A DNA stretch of 64,000 bases from Massilibacteroides vaginae. GTDB lineage: Bacteria; Bacteroidota; Bacteroidia; Bacteroidales; Tannerellaceae. Shown here piece by piece: positions 36,179-44,852 of the stretch. The first letter of the stretch is position 1; every line of letters begins with the position of its first letter. Position numbers and translations under genes: made by a program. The stretch spans positions 439,001 through 503,000 of the forward strand of contig NZ_FXDJ01000008.1 of the NCBI RefSeq assembly GCF_900178525.1. Direction: 5' to 3'. The notes under the pieces are model-generated. The model was given only the letters and a program-made list of their open reading frames with translations. It did not search any database and was not told the DNA's origin.

Positions 36179-36186
36179 TATATTTG
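36179..36186 (+). promoter_or_regulatory. TAnnTTTG -7 box for nnr
   Basis: TATATTTG matches the consensus, 45 bp before the ATG at 36232. Confidence 0.65.
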
Positions 36187-36231
36187 TAAAATCTATTTTT
36201 CTCAGTAAAATTGCATTAAACTTCATAAATC

Positions 36232-37743
36232 ATGATCAAAATATTCCCTGTCAGTACCGTTAAGGAAATAGACAACTACACTATACAGAACGAACCGATT
36301 GATTCTATTGACCTTGTAGAAAGGGCTTCTACTCTATTCGTTCATGAGTTTACCCGGCGTTATTCTAAACACCACCGCATTATTATTTTTGCAGGACAGG
36401 GGAATAATGGAGCGGATGCTTTAGCTATAGCACGCCTCTTAAGTGAGGAGTCTTACCGGGTTGAAACTTTTTTGTTTAACCCGACATCGAGTCTATCGGG
36501 AGCGTGTGATATGAACAAAACACGTCTGCTTGAGATTGAGCATGTTGAATTTACTGAGATCATTGATAATTTTGAGCCGCCTGTTCTAACCGAAAACGAT
36601 ATTGTGATCGATGGTTTGTTTGGTTCCGGATTAAATCGTCCGCTAACCGGAGGTTTTGCCGCTTTGGTGAATTATATCAATCAAGCTGATTCGGAGATCG
36701 TGGCAATCGACATTCCTTCCGGATTATTTGGTGAAGACAACCGCGAAAATGATATGCGCAACGTAATAATGGCTGATTTGACGTTGACTTTCGGTTTCCC
36801 GAAGCTTGCTTTTTTATTGGCAGACAATTATCCTTATGTTGGTGAGTGGAAAACGTTGGATATCGGCTTGCATCCGGACATCATCGCTAAAACCCAAACG
36901 CCTTTTTGCTTAGTTACTGAAGAGGACATTACAGACGTGATTCGTCCTCGTAAAAAGTTCGCTCATAAGGGAGATTTTGGTCATGCATTGTTGATTTCCG
37001 GGAGTAAGGGTAAAATGGGGGCAGCCGTTTTAAGCTCTCGCGCTTGTCTTCGCAGTGGAGCCGGATTAGTGACGGTTCATATACCAAAATGCGGACTACA
37101 GACTCTTCAGACGGCTATTCCTGAAGCAATGGCAAGTGTAGACCAACATGCTGAACATTTCAGCACAACTCCGGATAGTTCGATGTACGCCGCAATTGCT
37201 GCAGGTCCCGGATTAGGACAACATCTGGATACCGCCATAGCCTTAGAGCATTTGATACAGACTGCAGGTAAGCCTATACTGCTCGATGCGGACGCGATCA
37301 ATACACTTGCGACAAACAAGGATATGTTGAAAAAACTTCCGCCACGAAGCATACTAACACCTCATCCGAAGGAGTTCGATCGCTTAACGGGAAGTTCGTC
37401 TTCTGCGTATGACCGCCTGTTGAAGGCAAGAGAATTTGCCATGAACTATCAGATTATACTTGTATTAAAGGGAGCCTTTACTGCAATCTGCCTACCAAAC
37501 GGATATATCTATTTTAACAGTACCGGCAATCCGGGTATGGCTACCGCAGGTAGTGGAGACACATTGACGGGTATAATCTTAGGACTTCTTGCTCAGGGTT
37601 ATGAGCCTGAAATAGCGGCTACGGCAGGTGTTTATTTACATGGCACGGCAGGAGATCTTGCCGCGGCTGTCCATACGGAAGAAAGCCTTATCGCAAGCGA
37701 TATCATTGATATGCTTGGTAAGGCCTTCAAACAAATTAAGTAA
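36232..37743 (+). CDS. nnr: Bifunctional NAD(P)H-hydrate epimerase / ADP-dependent NAD(P)H-hydrate dehydratase
   Basis: 503 residues in two domains. The YjeF-N epimerase, about 1-215, has FAGQGNNGADALAIARLL and AIDIPSGLFGED. The ribokinase-like dehydratase, about 225-503, has HKGDFGHALLISGSKGKMGAA, ILTPHPKEF and the catalytic GNPGMATAGSGDTLTGI. The enzyme repairs damaged NADH and NADPH hydrates. It is one gene, convergent with the next dehydrogenase gene (5 bp between stops). Confidence 0.95.
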   Translation: MIKIFPVSTVKEIDNYTIQNEPIDSIDLVERASTLFVHEFTRRYSKHHRIIIFAGQGNNGADALAIARLLSEESYRVETFLFNPTSSLSGACDMNKTRLLEIEHVEFTEIIDNFEPPVLTENDIVIDGLFGSGLNRPLTGGFAALVNYINQADSEIVAIDIPSGLFGEDNRENDMRNVIMADLTLTFGFPKLAFLLADNYPYVGEWKTLDIGLHPDIIAKTQTPFCLVTEEDITDVIRPRKKFAHKGDFGHALLISGSKGKMGAAVLSSRACLRSGAGLVTVHIPKCGLQTLQTAIPEAMASVDQHAEHFSTTPDSSMYAAIAAGPGLGQHLDTAIALEHLIQTAGKPILLDADAINTLATNKDMLKKLPPRSILTPHPKEFDRLTGSSSSAYDRLLKAREFAMNYQIILVLKGAFTAICLPNGYIYFNSTGNPGMATAGSGDTLTGIILGLLAQGYEPEIAATAGVYLHGTAGDLAAAVHTEESLIASDIIDMLGKAFKQIK

Positions 37744-37748
37744 TTTCG

Positions 37749-38531
37749 TTATTTGGGTTGCTTTCCGATATAAGCTAAAATACCACCATCTACATAAAGG
37801 ATATGTCCGTTTACGAAATCAGAAGCCTTGGAAGCCAGGAACACTACCGGTCCTTCCAGATCTTCCGGATTTCCCCAACGGGCAGCCGGTGTTTTGGATA
37901 TAATAAAATTGTTGAATGGATGTCCTTCAGTTCTTAAAGGTGCTGTTTGAGGAGTTGCGATATAACCCGGGCCTATCCCATTTACTTGAATATTATGTTC
38001 TGCCCATTCGCAAGCTAAGTTTTTAGTAAGCATCTTCAGTCCTCCTTTTGCCGCAGCATAGGCAGAAACTGTTTCACGACCTAACTCACTCATCATTGAA
38101 CAGATATTTATAATCTTTCCCGCTCCTTTCTTAATCATACCCGGAGCAACTGCTTTTGACACGATAAAAGGACCTACAAGATCTATATCGATCACTTGTT
38201 CAAACTCTTCCACACTCATTTCCAACACCGGAATACGCTTGATAATTCCCGCGTTATTCACCAAAATATCAATATCTCCGTGTTTGGATGCCACATCAGC
38301 CACAAGCGCTTGTACTTCGGATTCTTTGGTTACGTCACATTGATATCCGTAAGCATTAAAACCTTCGGCACGATATTCTTTTTCCGCTTCTTCAACTTTG
38401 TCTTTAGAACGGGCATTAAATATAATCGTAGCCCCGGCTTTTCCTAAAGCTTTTGCCATTGCCATACCTATGCCGTAAGTACCTCCCGTTACAAGGGCGA
38501 TTTTTCCTTCTAATGAGAATTGTTGTAACAT
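37749..38531 (-). CDS. Short-chain dehydrogenase, gluconate 5-dehydrogenase/KduD-like
   Basis: 260-residue classical SDR: cofactor loop VTGGTYGIGMAMA, NNAG motif, catalytic Ser in NICSMMS, Tyr and Lys in YAAAKGG, and PARWGNPEDLEGPVVFLAS before the C-terminus. The LVNNAGIIKRIPVLEMS stretch resembles Bacteroidales gluconate 5-dehydrogenases and 2-deoxygluconate (KduD-type) dehydrogenases, which interconvert keto and hydroxy groups of sugar acids. No uronate pathway neighbours are present to fix the substrate. No perfect -7 box was seen upstream. Confidence 0.82.
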   Translation of the reverse strand: MLQQFSLEGKIALVTGGTYGIGMAMAKALGKAGATIIFNARSKDKVEEAEKEYRAEGFNAYGYQCDVTKESEVQALVADVASKHGDIDILVNNAGIIKRIPVLEMSVEEFEQVIDIDLVGPFIVSKAVAPGMIKKGAGKIINICSMMSELGRETVSAYAAAKGGLKMLTKNLACEWAEHNIQVNGIGPGYIATPQTAPLRTEGHPFNNFIISKTPAARWGNPEDLEGPVVFLASKASDFVNGHILYVDGGILAYIGKQPK

Positions 38532-38643
38532 ATTCTTGTTTTTTTATTGATTAGTAATCAAAGGTTATACATTGAAGAGATAGAACACACTTTATCTCTA
38601 AGTGCCGAAGATAGGACTTTCCTACGAAATCAGAAAAACGAAA

Positions 38644-39531
38644 TCAGGAAAAGCACAGAATCACAGATACTGACACCGAGAAAAGAAAAACCAGCATTCC
38701 GGTTTTACCCAAAATTTTATTTAAGGCTCTTCCTTCCGTTTTCACCATTTCTTTCCATAGCAAGTAGAACAAGATAAAGAATGCACCTAAAAGCCCTACT
38801 TGCCACGATAACGCGGGCAGCATTGAAACCAAGGGTAATACAAGCAATAAAGCGATCAAGCCATTCAACAGATAAAGAATCAATCCAAAACGACGACCAA
38901 ACAAAACGATTGTTGTTCGTTTTTTCGCTTTCTTATCCTGCTCATAATCCCGGTAATTATTAACAATCAAAATATTCACGGATAATACGCCTATGGCAAT
39001 AGAAAGAATCAAAGAAAGCAAACTAAACGTATTTGCCTGTACATAATAAGTAAAACAAACAGGGACTATTCCGTAAAAAAGAACAACACAAATATCTCCC
39101 AATCCATTATAAGCTAAAGGAAAAGGACCTGCCGAATAAGCCAGCACGCAAAGAGCAATAGCTACACCTACCGGTAAAAGTATCCAACCACCATAAAACA
39201 AAAGAAAAAGTCCGCAAAGGCAAGCCAAACCTAAAGCAACAAAAGTACCAATTAACATACTTTTCGGCTCAATCCAGCCGGATGCAACGGCACGTTCAGG
39301 ACCAAGCCGTTCTTCGGTATCAGCCCCCTTTTTAAAATCAAAATAATCATTAGCAAAATTACTGGCTATCTGCGCAAACAATGCCACAAACAAACACAAA
39401 GCAGCAGGCACAGCATTAAAAACACCATCCTGCCAAGCCAAAGCAGACGCCAACAACACAGGACTGATGGAGGCAGGTAATGTTTTCGGCCTTGCCGCCT
39501 CCACCCACGCCGCAAAAGAGTTCTTTTTCAT
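38644..39531 (-). CDS. menA: MenA, 1,4-dihydroxy-2-naphthoate polyprenyltransferase
   Basis: A 295-residue UbiA-superfamily membrane enzyme with eight to nine helices. The first Asp-rich motif is in NFANDYFDFKKGAD, followed by ERLGPERAVASG; the second is in NNYRDYEQDKKAKKRTT. It prenylates dihydroxynaphthoate in menaquinone synthesis, the electron carrier expected for anaerobic respiration here. The start at 39531 (MKKNSFAAW) is preferred over an ATG at 39558 because the -7 promoter box at 39556-39563 overlaps the latter. Confidence 0.92.
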   Translation of the reverse strand: MKKNSFAAWVEAARPKTLPASISPVLLASALAWQDGVFNAVPAALCLFVALFAQIASNFANDYFDFKKGADTEERLGPERAVASGWIEPKSMLIGTFVALGLACLCGLFLLFYGGWILLPVGVAIALCVLAYSAGPFPLAYNGLGDICVVLFYGIVPVCFTYYVQANTFSLLSLILSIAIGVLSVNILIVNNYRDYEQDKKAKKRTTIVLFGRRFGLILYLLNGLIALLLVLPLVSMLPALSWQVGLLGAFFILFYLLWKEMVKTEGRALNKILGKTGMLVFLFSVSVSVILCFS

Positions 39532-39555
39532 TTTTATCCTTATCGATTGAAGATG

Positions 39556-39563
39556 CAAAAATA
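39556..39563 (-). promoter_or_regulatory. TAnnTTTG -7 box for menA
   Basis: The minus strand reads TATTTTTG, an exact match. Its position over the upstream ATG settles the menA start at 39531. Confidence 0.65.
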
Positions 39564-39575
39564 GGAAACTTTATT

Positions 39576-41045
39576 CTATTCTATAACAACTGCTTGTTTC
39601 CGCTTTGGGGAAAGAATTTTTTGTTCTATTTCTCTTATATTCAGTTTTACTGGAGACGAGATGAATTCTGGGACATTATACGAAAAGAAAGATCCGTCAT
39701 TTACCGCTGGATTTTTTTGTGGCAACAAGAAGGGTTTGGTCGCATTCCCGTTATCATCAATGGATGATAAATAAAGACGTGTGTAAAGACCATCGTCTCG
39801 TCGGCTGGCAAATACAAACCAGTGACTGTTACTACTCCAGCTATGATAGCTTTCTGCATAAGAACTGTTTGCTTCCGCTAATGCGCGTTGTTCTCCCGAC
39901 TCAAGGTCAAGCAACCAAAGATCGGCCTCATTATGCCAGATAAAGAAACTGCCGTAATCTGCCAGACCGTACATTATATATTTGCCATCATAAGAGGGAC
40001 GAGGAATAGAAGCACTTTTATTCACTGCGCTGGCATGAACTAAAGTGTCTATCCGTTCTCCGAAAGTGCCGGTTTCGGCATCAAATGTGATACGACAGAG
40101 GTTGTAGCGAACCTCTTTACACTCTTCCGGTAGTTTTCGTTGTTGAGCACTACAGAAGTATAATGAACTTCCATCCGGAGAAAAGGCCGGAAATGTTTCA
40201 AAGTCTGCCGTGCTTAATAATGGTGAAGTCAGTATACGATTAGACGTAATATCATACACGATGACATCTGATTCGTGATCGAATACTTCCACACGTTCAT
40301 CCGGGTGGGTGTGAAATGCTTGTTGTGTCCGATTTACGGAATAGGCTATAAATTTTCCTGAAGGATGCCAGTATGGATACACTCCGGCACTAATCAACTC
40401 ATCGGTTTTAAGCGACAAGAGTTCGTTATTGTTTCCTTGTTTAAGTAAAGTTCCGCCATGATTTCCACGAATATGTAAATTCATATACTGTGCATCCGTT
40501 TGTTTAAAAGAATGACAGTTAACACAACTACCGGGCACCAAGCTATTTTCGATTAGTGCCGTTTGCGTGAAATCCGATAAAGATCGCTGGTAGATACCCA
40601 TTTTACTATATGCCTCGTATCCTGGAGCGATTAGTCGGTAACATAATCCGAAATCAATAGGGTAAGGACTAACATGAATAGAGAAAGATTGGTAAGTTAC
40701 CCACTTAGCTGCAGATTTACGCGAAACGGTGACACGTAAACTTTTGCCTTTATTGGCTGTCAAAAGTTTAGACCAGTCCTTTTCCGGAAATTGAATTCCT
40801 TGTTTCCCTCCTATCTCAATGCGGTTTCCGCTTTCATCCGCTATAATTGCGTAAAGACGGTCTGCTTCACCCATCCAAGTAAAATTAAGCGGAGCTATTT
40901 CAGCGGGGATAGTCACTTCTTTATAATCAGGAAAGATAGTTGGCAATTCATCTGTCACATTAAAATCTTTCGGTTTTTCACTACAACCAATCAGTATGAT
41001 TAGCCCACAGATTATGATGTATATCGTTTTGTTTACCTTATTCAT
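39576..41045 (-). CDS. TolB/WD40-like lipoprotein with one haem c motif
   Basis: 489 residues with a lipoprotein signal (IIICGLIILIGC). After an N-terminal beta-rich part comes SCVNCHSF around residues 172-179, a CXXCH haem site in a region expected to face the periplasm. The C-terminal two-thirds is a PD40-type propeller (YPYWHPSGKFIAYS, FPAFSPDGSSLYFCS, WSSNSHWFVFASR). I know this architecture as a common but uncharacterised Bacteroidales protein. It overlaps the DUF6057 gene by 8 bp (41038-41045), so the two are translationally coupled. If haem is attached it would need the Ccs system. Confidence 0.82.
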   Translation of the reverse strand: MNKVNKTIYIIICGLIILIGCSEKPKDFNVTDELPTIFPDYKEVTIPAEIAPLNFTWMGEADRLYAIIADESGNRIEIGGKQGIQFPEKDWSKLLTANKGKSLRVTVSRKSAAKWVTYQSFSIHVSPYPIDFGLCYRLIAPGYEAYSKMGIYQRSLSDFTQTALIENSLVPGSCVNCHSFKQTDAQYMNLHIRGNHGGTLLKQGNNNELLSLKTDELISAGVYPYWHPSGKFIAYSVNRTQQAFHTHPDERVEVFDHESDVIVYDITSNRILTSPLLSTADFETFPAFSPDGSSLYFCSAQQRKLPEECKEVRYNLCRITFDAETGTFGERIDTLVHASAVNKSASIPRPSYDGKYIMYGLADYGSFFIWHNEADLWLLDLESGEQRALAEANSSYAESYHSWSSNSHWFVFASRRDDGLYTRLYLSSIDDNGNATKPFLLPQKNPAVNDGSFFSYNVPEFISSPVKLNIREIEQKILSPKRKQAVVIE

Positions 41046-42849
41046 TCCCTACTTGATTTTTCATTTTTAGTTGTCCTCCCAAATAATGCAAATAGTACCA
41101 ATACGTATTCCCGAAATTTTCACGAATAACTGTTCCGGGTTGAGCCTTTCCTGAACGAGCTTGTTTGTAAGCTTCGTATCGCTGCCGTATCTCATCACTA
41201 ATGTAGGCATATATACCTTCACTCTGTCCGGTTAAGTCTTGCACAAACAGCAAAGCCTCTTGATAGCTGAGCGGTAATGTCTCACCACCGATCGTATCAA
41301 TTCTTTTTTGCAGATTGTCCTGAAATCGAATAAGCTCTTTATCCAATAAATTCTGAGCCAACAAATAATCCGCTGCTACATGATTATGAGGATTTTGCTC
41401 TAATAAAGCAGTAAACAACAATTCTTTATCTTCATTCATAAACAGACAATCTTCTTTTAGCATAAAACGCCGGAGTTCTCCCCATTCAGGGTGAGCATTG
41501 ATCCGATCCTCGTTATATAAGAAAGACAATACATCAGAAGCCCAATCTTTATAGAACAAGGTGTGTTGCAATATCGTCAGATACTTTTCAGCTACTTTAT
41601 ATTGTTTGTTTATCAGGTTGGTTTCGGCAAGTCGCTGAAGACATCGTACACTTTTACGGTAATCGGGTATTGACTCCATTGCTTCAAAAGTAAAACGTTG
41701 CGCGCTATTGATCAATCCCATATTGTAATATATTTCACCAATCATAACGGGGAGGATATAATCTGCGGTGTGATTAGGGATTAAACCATCAGACCCGTTT
41801 TGAAAATAATAAAACAGGTAATCGCCCATATAGCCCCGTTTGCTTAACGCGAGATTCAATGCTGCTACGGTTTTGGGGCTATCGGGAGGAAGCTTATTTG
41901 CCTTATCAATAATATTCGTCCATTTTTTAGTCCGGACATAATAGTCGTATCCCATCAATTCCTCTTTTTTCCAATCGGCACCAAATCCGATTATCCAATC
42001 AATCACTATAAACAGTAATAAAAACTGAACTATACGAACACCTACTCTCCATCCTTTCTTTTGTATATCAGGAAGCCATTTTGTCAAAACAGGGATAATA
42101 ATAATGGAAAGAAGCGTGTAGAAGATAGCCGGATTTATATGTGTTACAAACCTATAATAATCACCGGCCATCCAAAACCGGCTTAACGGATACTGCGGTT
42201 GTAATAATTGCGCTAATAAAGGAACAAACAACAGCAAACCAACAGCTATCAGGCTAATAATGGCCAGAATTCTTTTATTGATACGTTTGGCAATAATCCA
42301 TTCGTAATACAGACAAAAAACGGGGAAAATAAAAACAGCAAAACCTACTAACCAATATAGAAGCGGAATCATGATCAACAAATAAGCTATACGCAAGCTA
42401 TTTTTCTTGAATAATGCATAAAACAAGACTGCCGAAAGCACAAGCAATGCAGCGATTAATGCTGAAAGCAACATATCTTCATGACAAAGAAGCAAAACGA
42501 AAAAAAGCGAAGGCAAACAAGCCAACGGACGATACAATGCTTTGCCGCCAATTATTGAGGAAATAACAGAAACCTGTATATGTAAACTACTTAGCATTAC
42601 GGCTAAAATAATCGCTCCGGTGGAAGAATGATAGAAAAATTGCGTCACAAAACTATTCAAATAGCCGGCAAAACCTCCCGGTTGAACTATGCTCTCAATA
42701 AAATAATCGGAAGTAAAAAGAAATAGTTGCAGCTGCTCCTGATAATGTAAGTGATGTCTATAAAAAACAGCAAAAAACACCCAGATCAGGAGTCCTAAAA
42801 AAGCAGTCAGAATCAGATCCGGATAAAATTTGTTTTTCTGTTTTTTCAT
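41038..42849 (-). CDS. DUF6057-type polytopic membrane protein with C-terminal helical repeats
   Basis: 603 residues. The N-terminal 290 or so contain about nine hydrophobic helices, including FPVFCLYYEWIIA and PAIFYTLLSIIIIPVL. The C-terminal half is soluble and helical, with TPR-like spacing (GEIYYNMGLINSAQRFTFEAM, CLQRLAETNLINKQYKVAEKYL). I recognise the DUF6057 family, which has no known function. It is the first gene of a two-gene unit with the TolB-like haem lipoprotein, and a -7 box lies just upstream. Confidence 0.8.
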   Translation of the reverse strand: MKKQKNKFYPDLILTAFLGLLIWVFFAVFYRHHLHYQEQLQLFLFTSDYFIESIVQPGGFAGYLNSFVTQFFYHSSTGAIILAVMLSSLHIQVSVISSIIGGKALYRPLACLPSLFFVLLLCHEDMLLSALIAALLVLSAVLFYALFKKNSLRIAYLLIMIPLLYWLVGFAVFIFPVFCLYYEWIIAKRINKRILAIISLIAVGLLLFVPLLAQLLQPQYPLSRFWMAGDYYRFVTHINPAIFYTLLSIIIIPVLTKWLPDIQKKGWRVGVRIVQFLLLFIVIDWIIGFGADWKKEELMGYDYYVRTKKWTNIIDKANKLPPDSPKTVAALNLALSKRGYMGDYLFYYFQNGSDGLIPNHTADYILPVMIGEIYYNMGLINSAQRFTFEAMESIPDYRKSVRCLQRLAETNLINKQYKVAEKYLTILQHTLFYKDWASDVLSFLYNEDRINAHPEWGELRRFMLKEDCLFMNEDKELLFTALLEQNPHNHVAADYLLAQNLLDKELIRFQDNLQKRIDTIGGETLPLSYQEALLFVQDLTGQSEGIYAYISDEIRQRYEAYKQARSGKAQPGTVIRENFGNTYWYYLHYLGGQLKMKNQVGNE

Positions 42850-42871
42850 GGAACATTGGATTAACGATATG

Positions 42872-42879
42872 CAAATATA
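42872..42879 (-). promoter_or_regulatory. TAnnTTTG -7 box for the DUF6057/TolB-like pair
   Basis: The minus strand reads TATATTTG, an exact match, 22 bp upstream of the DUF6057 start. Confidence 0.65.
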
Positions 42880-42933
42880 AGGAATATGTATCTACTTTAA
42901 AGAATCTCTTCTTTCACAAAGAAACAATAAACC

Positions 42934-42970
42934 AAAAACAACCCGGACAAGAGAAGCTCCAGCCGGGTTG
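42934..42970 (-). terminator. Intrinsic terminator after the GH2 gene
   Basis: CAACCCGG (42939-42946) pairs with CCGGGTTG (42963-42970), and on the minus strand the stem is followed by a T-run. It closes the GH43-GH2 transcript. Confidence 0.85.
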
Positions 42971-42994
42971 TAAAAAAAGTAATAAGATTATTTT

Positions 42995-44806
42995 TTATTC
43001 TGAAAGATGACGGATTACTTCCTGATTGATTTTGTGAAGAGCGGCTTCATCCATCTTAATTACTTTACGGTCATAGGTCATAACACCGTTTACTTCTCCT
43101 TCCACATCGGTTGTCTGTGTGTAAACAGCTGCAGAGAAACCACGGTCTATCATTGGTTTCAGTTCGTTGGCGTATTTTACGTATTCTGCCGTTACTTCAC
43201 TGCTGTTTTTGAATTGTATGTAACCCCAGTTACGTTTGTTCCACCATAAGTGATTTTCCAAAGGCAGACCGATACCTCCGTATTCGCCCAATACGTTCAC
43301 ACGTTCGGCATCGAAAAGGAACATACGTGGTCCCGGATAGTTATGTAAGTCAAGTATGTCGCCTGTTGGACGATGGTTACCACCACTTGCCGAATTCACA
43401 AGGCGGGAAGGGTCATAAGCCGCTGTCCATTCTGTTACACGCTCCGTATCAAACTGTCCCCAAGCTTCGTTAAATGGCACCCAGATAACAACTGAAGGAT
43501 TTGAGATACACAGATCCATGATCTCTTTCCATTCCTGATCGTAGTTGGCGATAGATTCGGCAGTACGTTGCTTGTCTGTTCCGCCATTATAAGTATGAGG
43601 TGCCCAATGATTACCCATGTCGCCACTTGGCATATCCTGCCAAACCAACATACCTAATTTATCACAATGATAATACCAGCGAGCAGGTTCAACCTTTACG
43701 TGTTTGCGGATCATATTATATCCCCATTCCTTTGTTTTAACGATGTCAAAAAGTAAAGCCTCGTCGGTCGGAGCAGTATATAATCCATCAGGCCACCATC
43801 CCTGATCCAGCGGACCGTAATGGAAGAGGTTCTTGTTGTTTAATTGCATACGCATAATTCCGTTCGCATCACGTTTCTTTGATATCTTACGGAATGCGGT
43901 ATACGACTTTACCTCATCCTGCACTTTTCCTGCTGCAGAAAGAGACACCTTCATGTCATACAAATAAGGATTGTTCGTATCCCAAAGTGTTGGGTTCTGA
44001 ACACCTAACCGCATTTCCTTTCCAACAATTCCTTTTGCCGTAGCAACAACCTGTCCTTTATCCAATAGTTTTACTTCAACGATATTTGAAGGACTTGTAC
44101 AAGAAGCCCCGACAGTAACCGCAAGTGTACCATTATCGATGTTCGGGATTGCTTTTACTGAAGTAATGTGCGCGGGTGCTACCGGCTCGATCCAAACGGT
44201 TTGCCAGATACCTGTAACAGGAGTATACCAGATACCTTCAGGATTGGACGTCTGTTTTCCACGAGGTTGGAAACCTTTATCACTTGGATCCCAAACACGG
44301 ACAACCAATTTATGTGTGCTTTTGCCGGCCAGATACGGGGTGATATTGAATGAGAACGGTGTAAATCCACCTTTATGAGAACCGATCAGTATGTCATTTA
44401 CATACACATCCGCTTTCCAGTCTACAGCACCGAAATTCAGCAGAACATCTTTGCTCTTCCATGCGGAAGGAACAGTAAACGTACGTTTGTACCAAAGTTC
44501 GTTTTTCTCACCTACTTCTTTCTGGATACCGGAAAGAGACGACTCGATCGCAAAAGGTACAAGAATTTTCCCATCAAAGTTTGCCGGTTCTACTTCACCG
44601 CAAGGTTTAACAGAATAGTCCCAAAGACCATTCAGATTTACCCACGCTGTACGCTCCATTTGCGGACGCGGATATTCCGGCAGCACATTGTTCGGATCTA
44701 CTTTTTCTGCCCACGGAGTTTTTAGTTTGTCGCCCACAGGCTTCCATTGCGCGCTTACAGCCATTGTCATAGCAAGGAAAGCACATACAATAAGTTGCTT
44801 TTTCAT
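42995..44806 (-). CDS. GH2 family glycoside hydrolase, exported
   Basis: 603 residues with a signal peptide ending AVSAQ. The GH2 sugar-binding domain is at the start (WVNLNGLWDYSVKP), then an immunoglobulin-like domain, then a catalytic barrel. The acid/base Glu is in VIWVPFNEAWGQFD and the likely nucleophile in VLGEYGG. It is shorter than LacZ-type enzymes and belongs to the compact Bacteroidales GH2 type, whose activities include beta-galactosidase, glucuronidase and arabinosidase. It follows the GH43 gene by 46 bp in the same transcript. Confidence 0.9.
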   Translation of the reverse strand: MKKQLIVCAFLAMTMAVSAQWKPVGDKLKTPWAEKVDPNNVLPEYPRPQMERTAWVNLNGLWDYSVKPCGEVEPANFDGKILVPFAIESSLSGIQKEVGEKNELWYKRTFTVPSAWKSKDVLLNFGAVDWKADVYVNDILIGSHKGGFTPFSFNITPYLAGKSTHKLVVRVWDPSDKGFQPRGKQTSNPEGIWYTPVTGIWQTVWIEPVAPAHITSVKAIPNIDNGTLAVTVGASCTSPSNIVEVKLLDKGQVVATAKGIVGKEMRLGVQNPTLWDTNNPYLYDMKVSLSAAGKVQDEVKSYTAFRKISKKRDANGIMRMQLNNKNLFHYGPLDQGWWPDGLYTAPTDEALLFDIVKTKEWGYNMIRKHVKVEPARWYYHCDKLGMLVWQDMPSGDMGNHWAPHTYNGGTDKQRTAESIANYDQEWKEIMDLCISNPSVVIWVPFNEAWGQFDTERVTEWTAAYDPSRLVNSASGGNHRPTGDILDLHNYPGPRMFLFDAERVNVLGEYGGIGLPLENHLWWNKRNWGYIQFKNSSEVTAEYVKYANELKPMIDRGFSAAVYTQTTDVEGEVNGVMTYDRKVIKMDEAALHKINQEVIRHLSE

Positions 44807-44852
44807 GATTTTAATTTTAAAAGATATATAATTTTAAATACAATGCGATTGA

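Noticed and set aside
39532-39558. Nine-codon N-terminal extension of MenA
   Set aside because: The upstream ATG overlaps the -7 box at 39556-39563.
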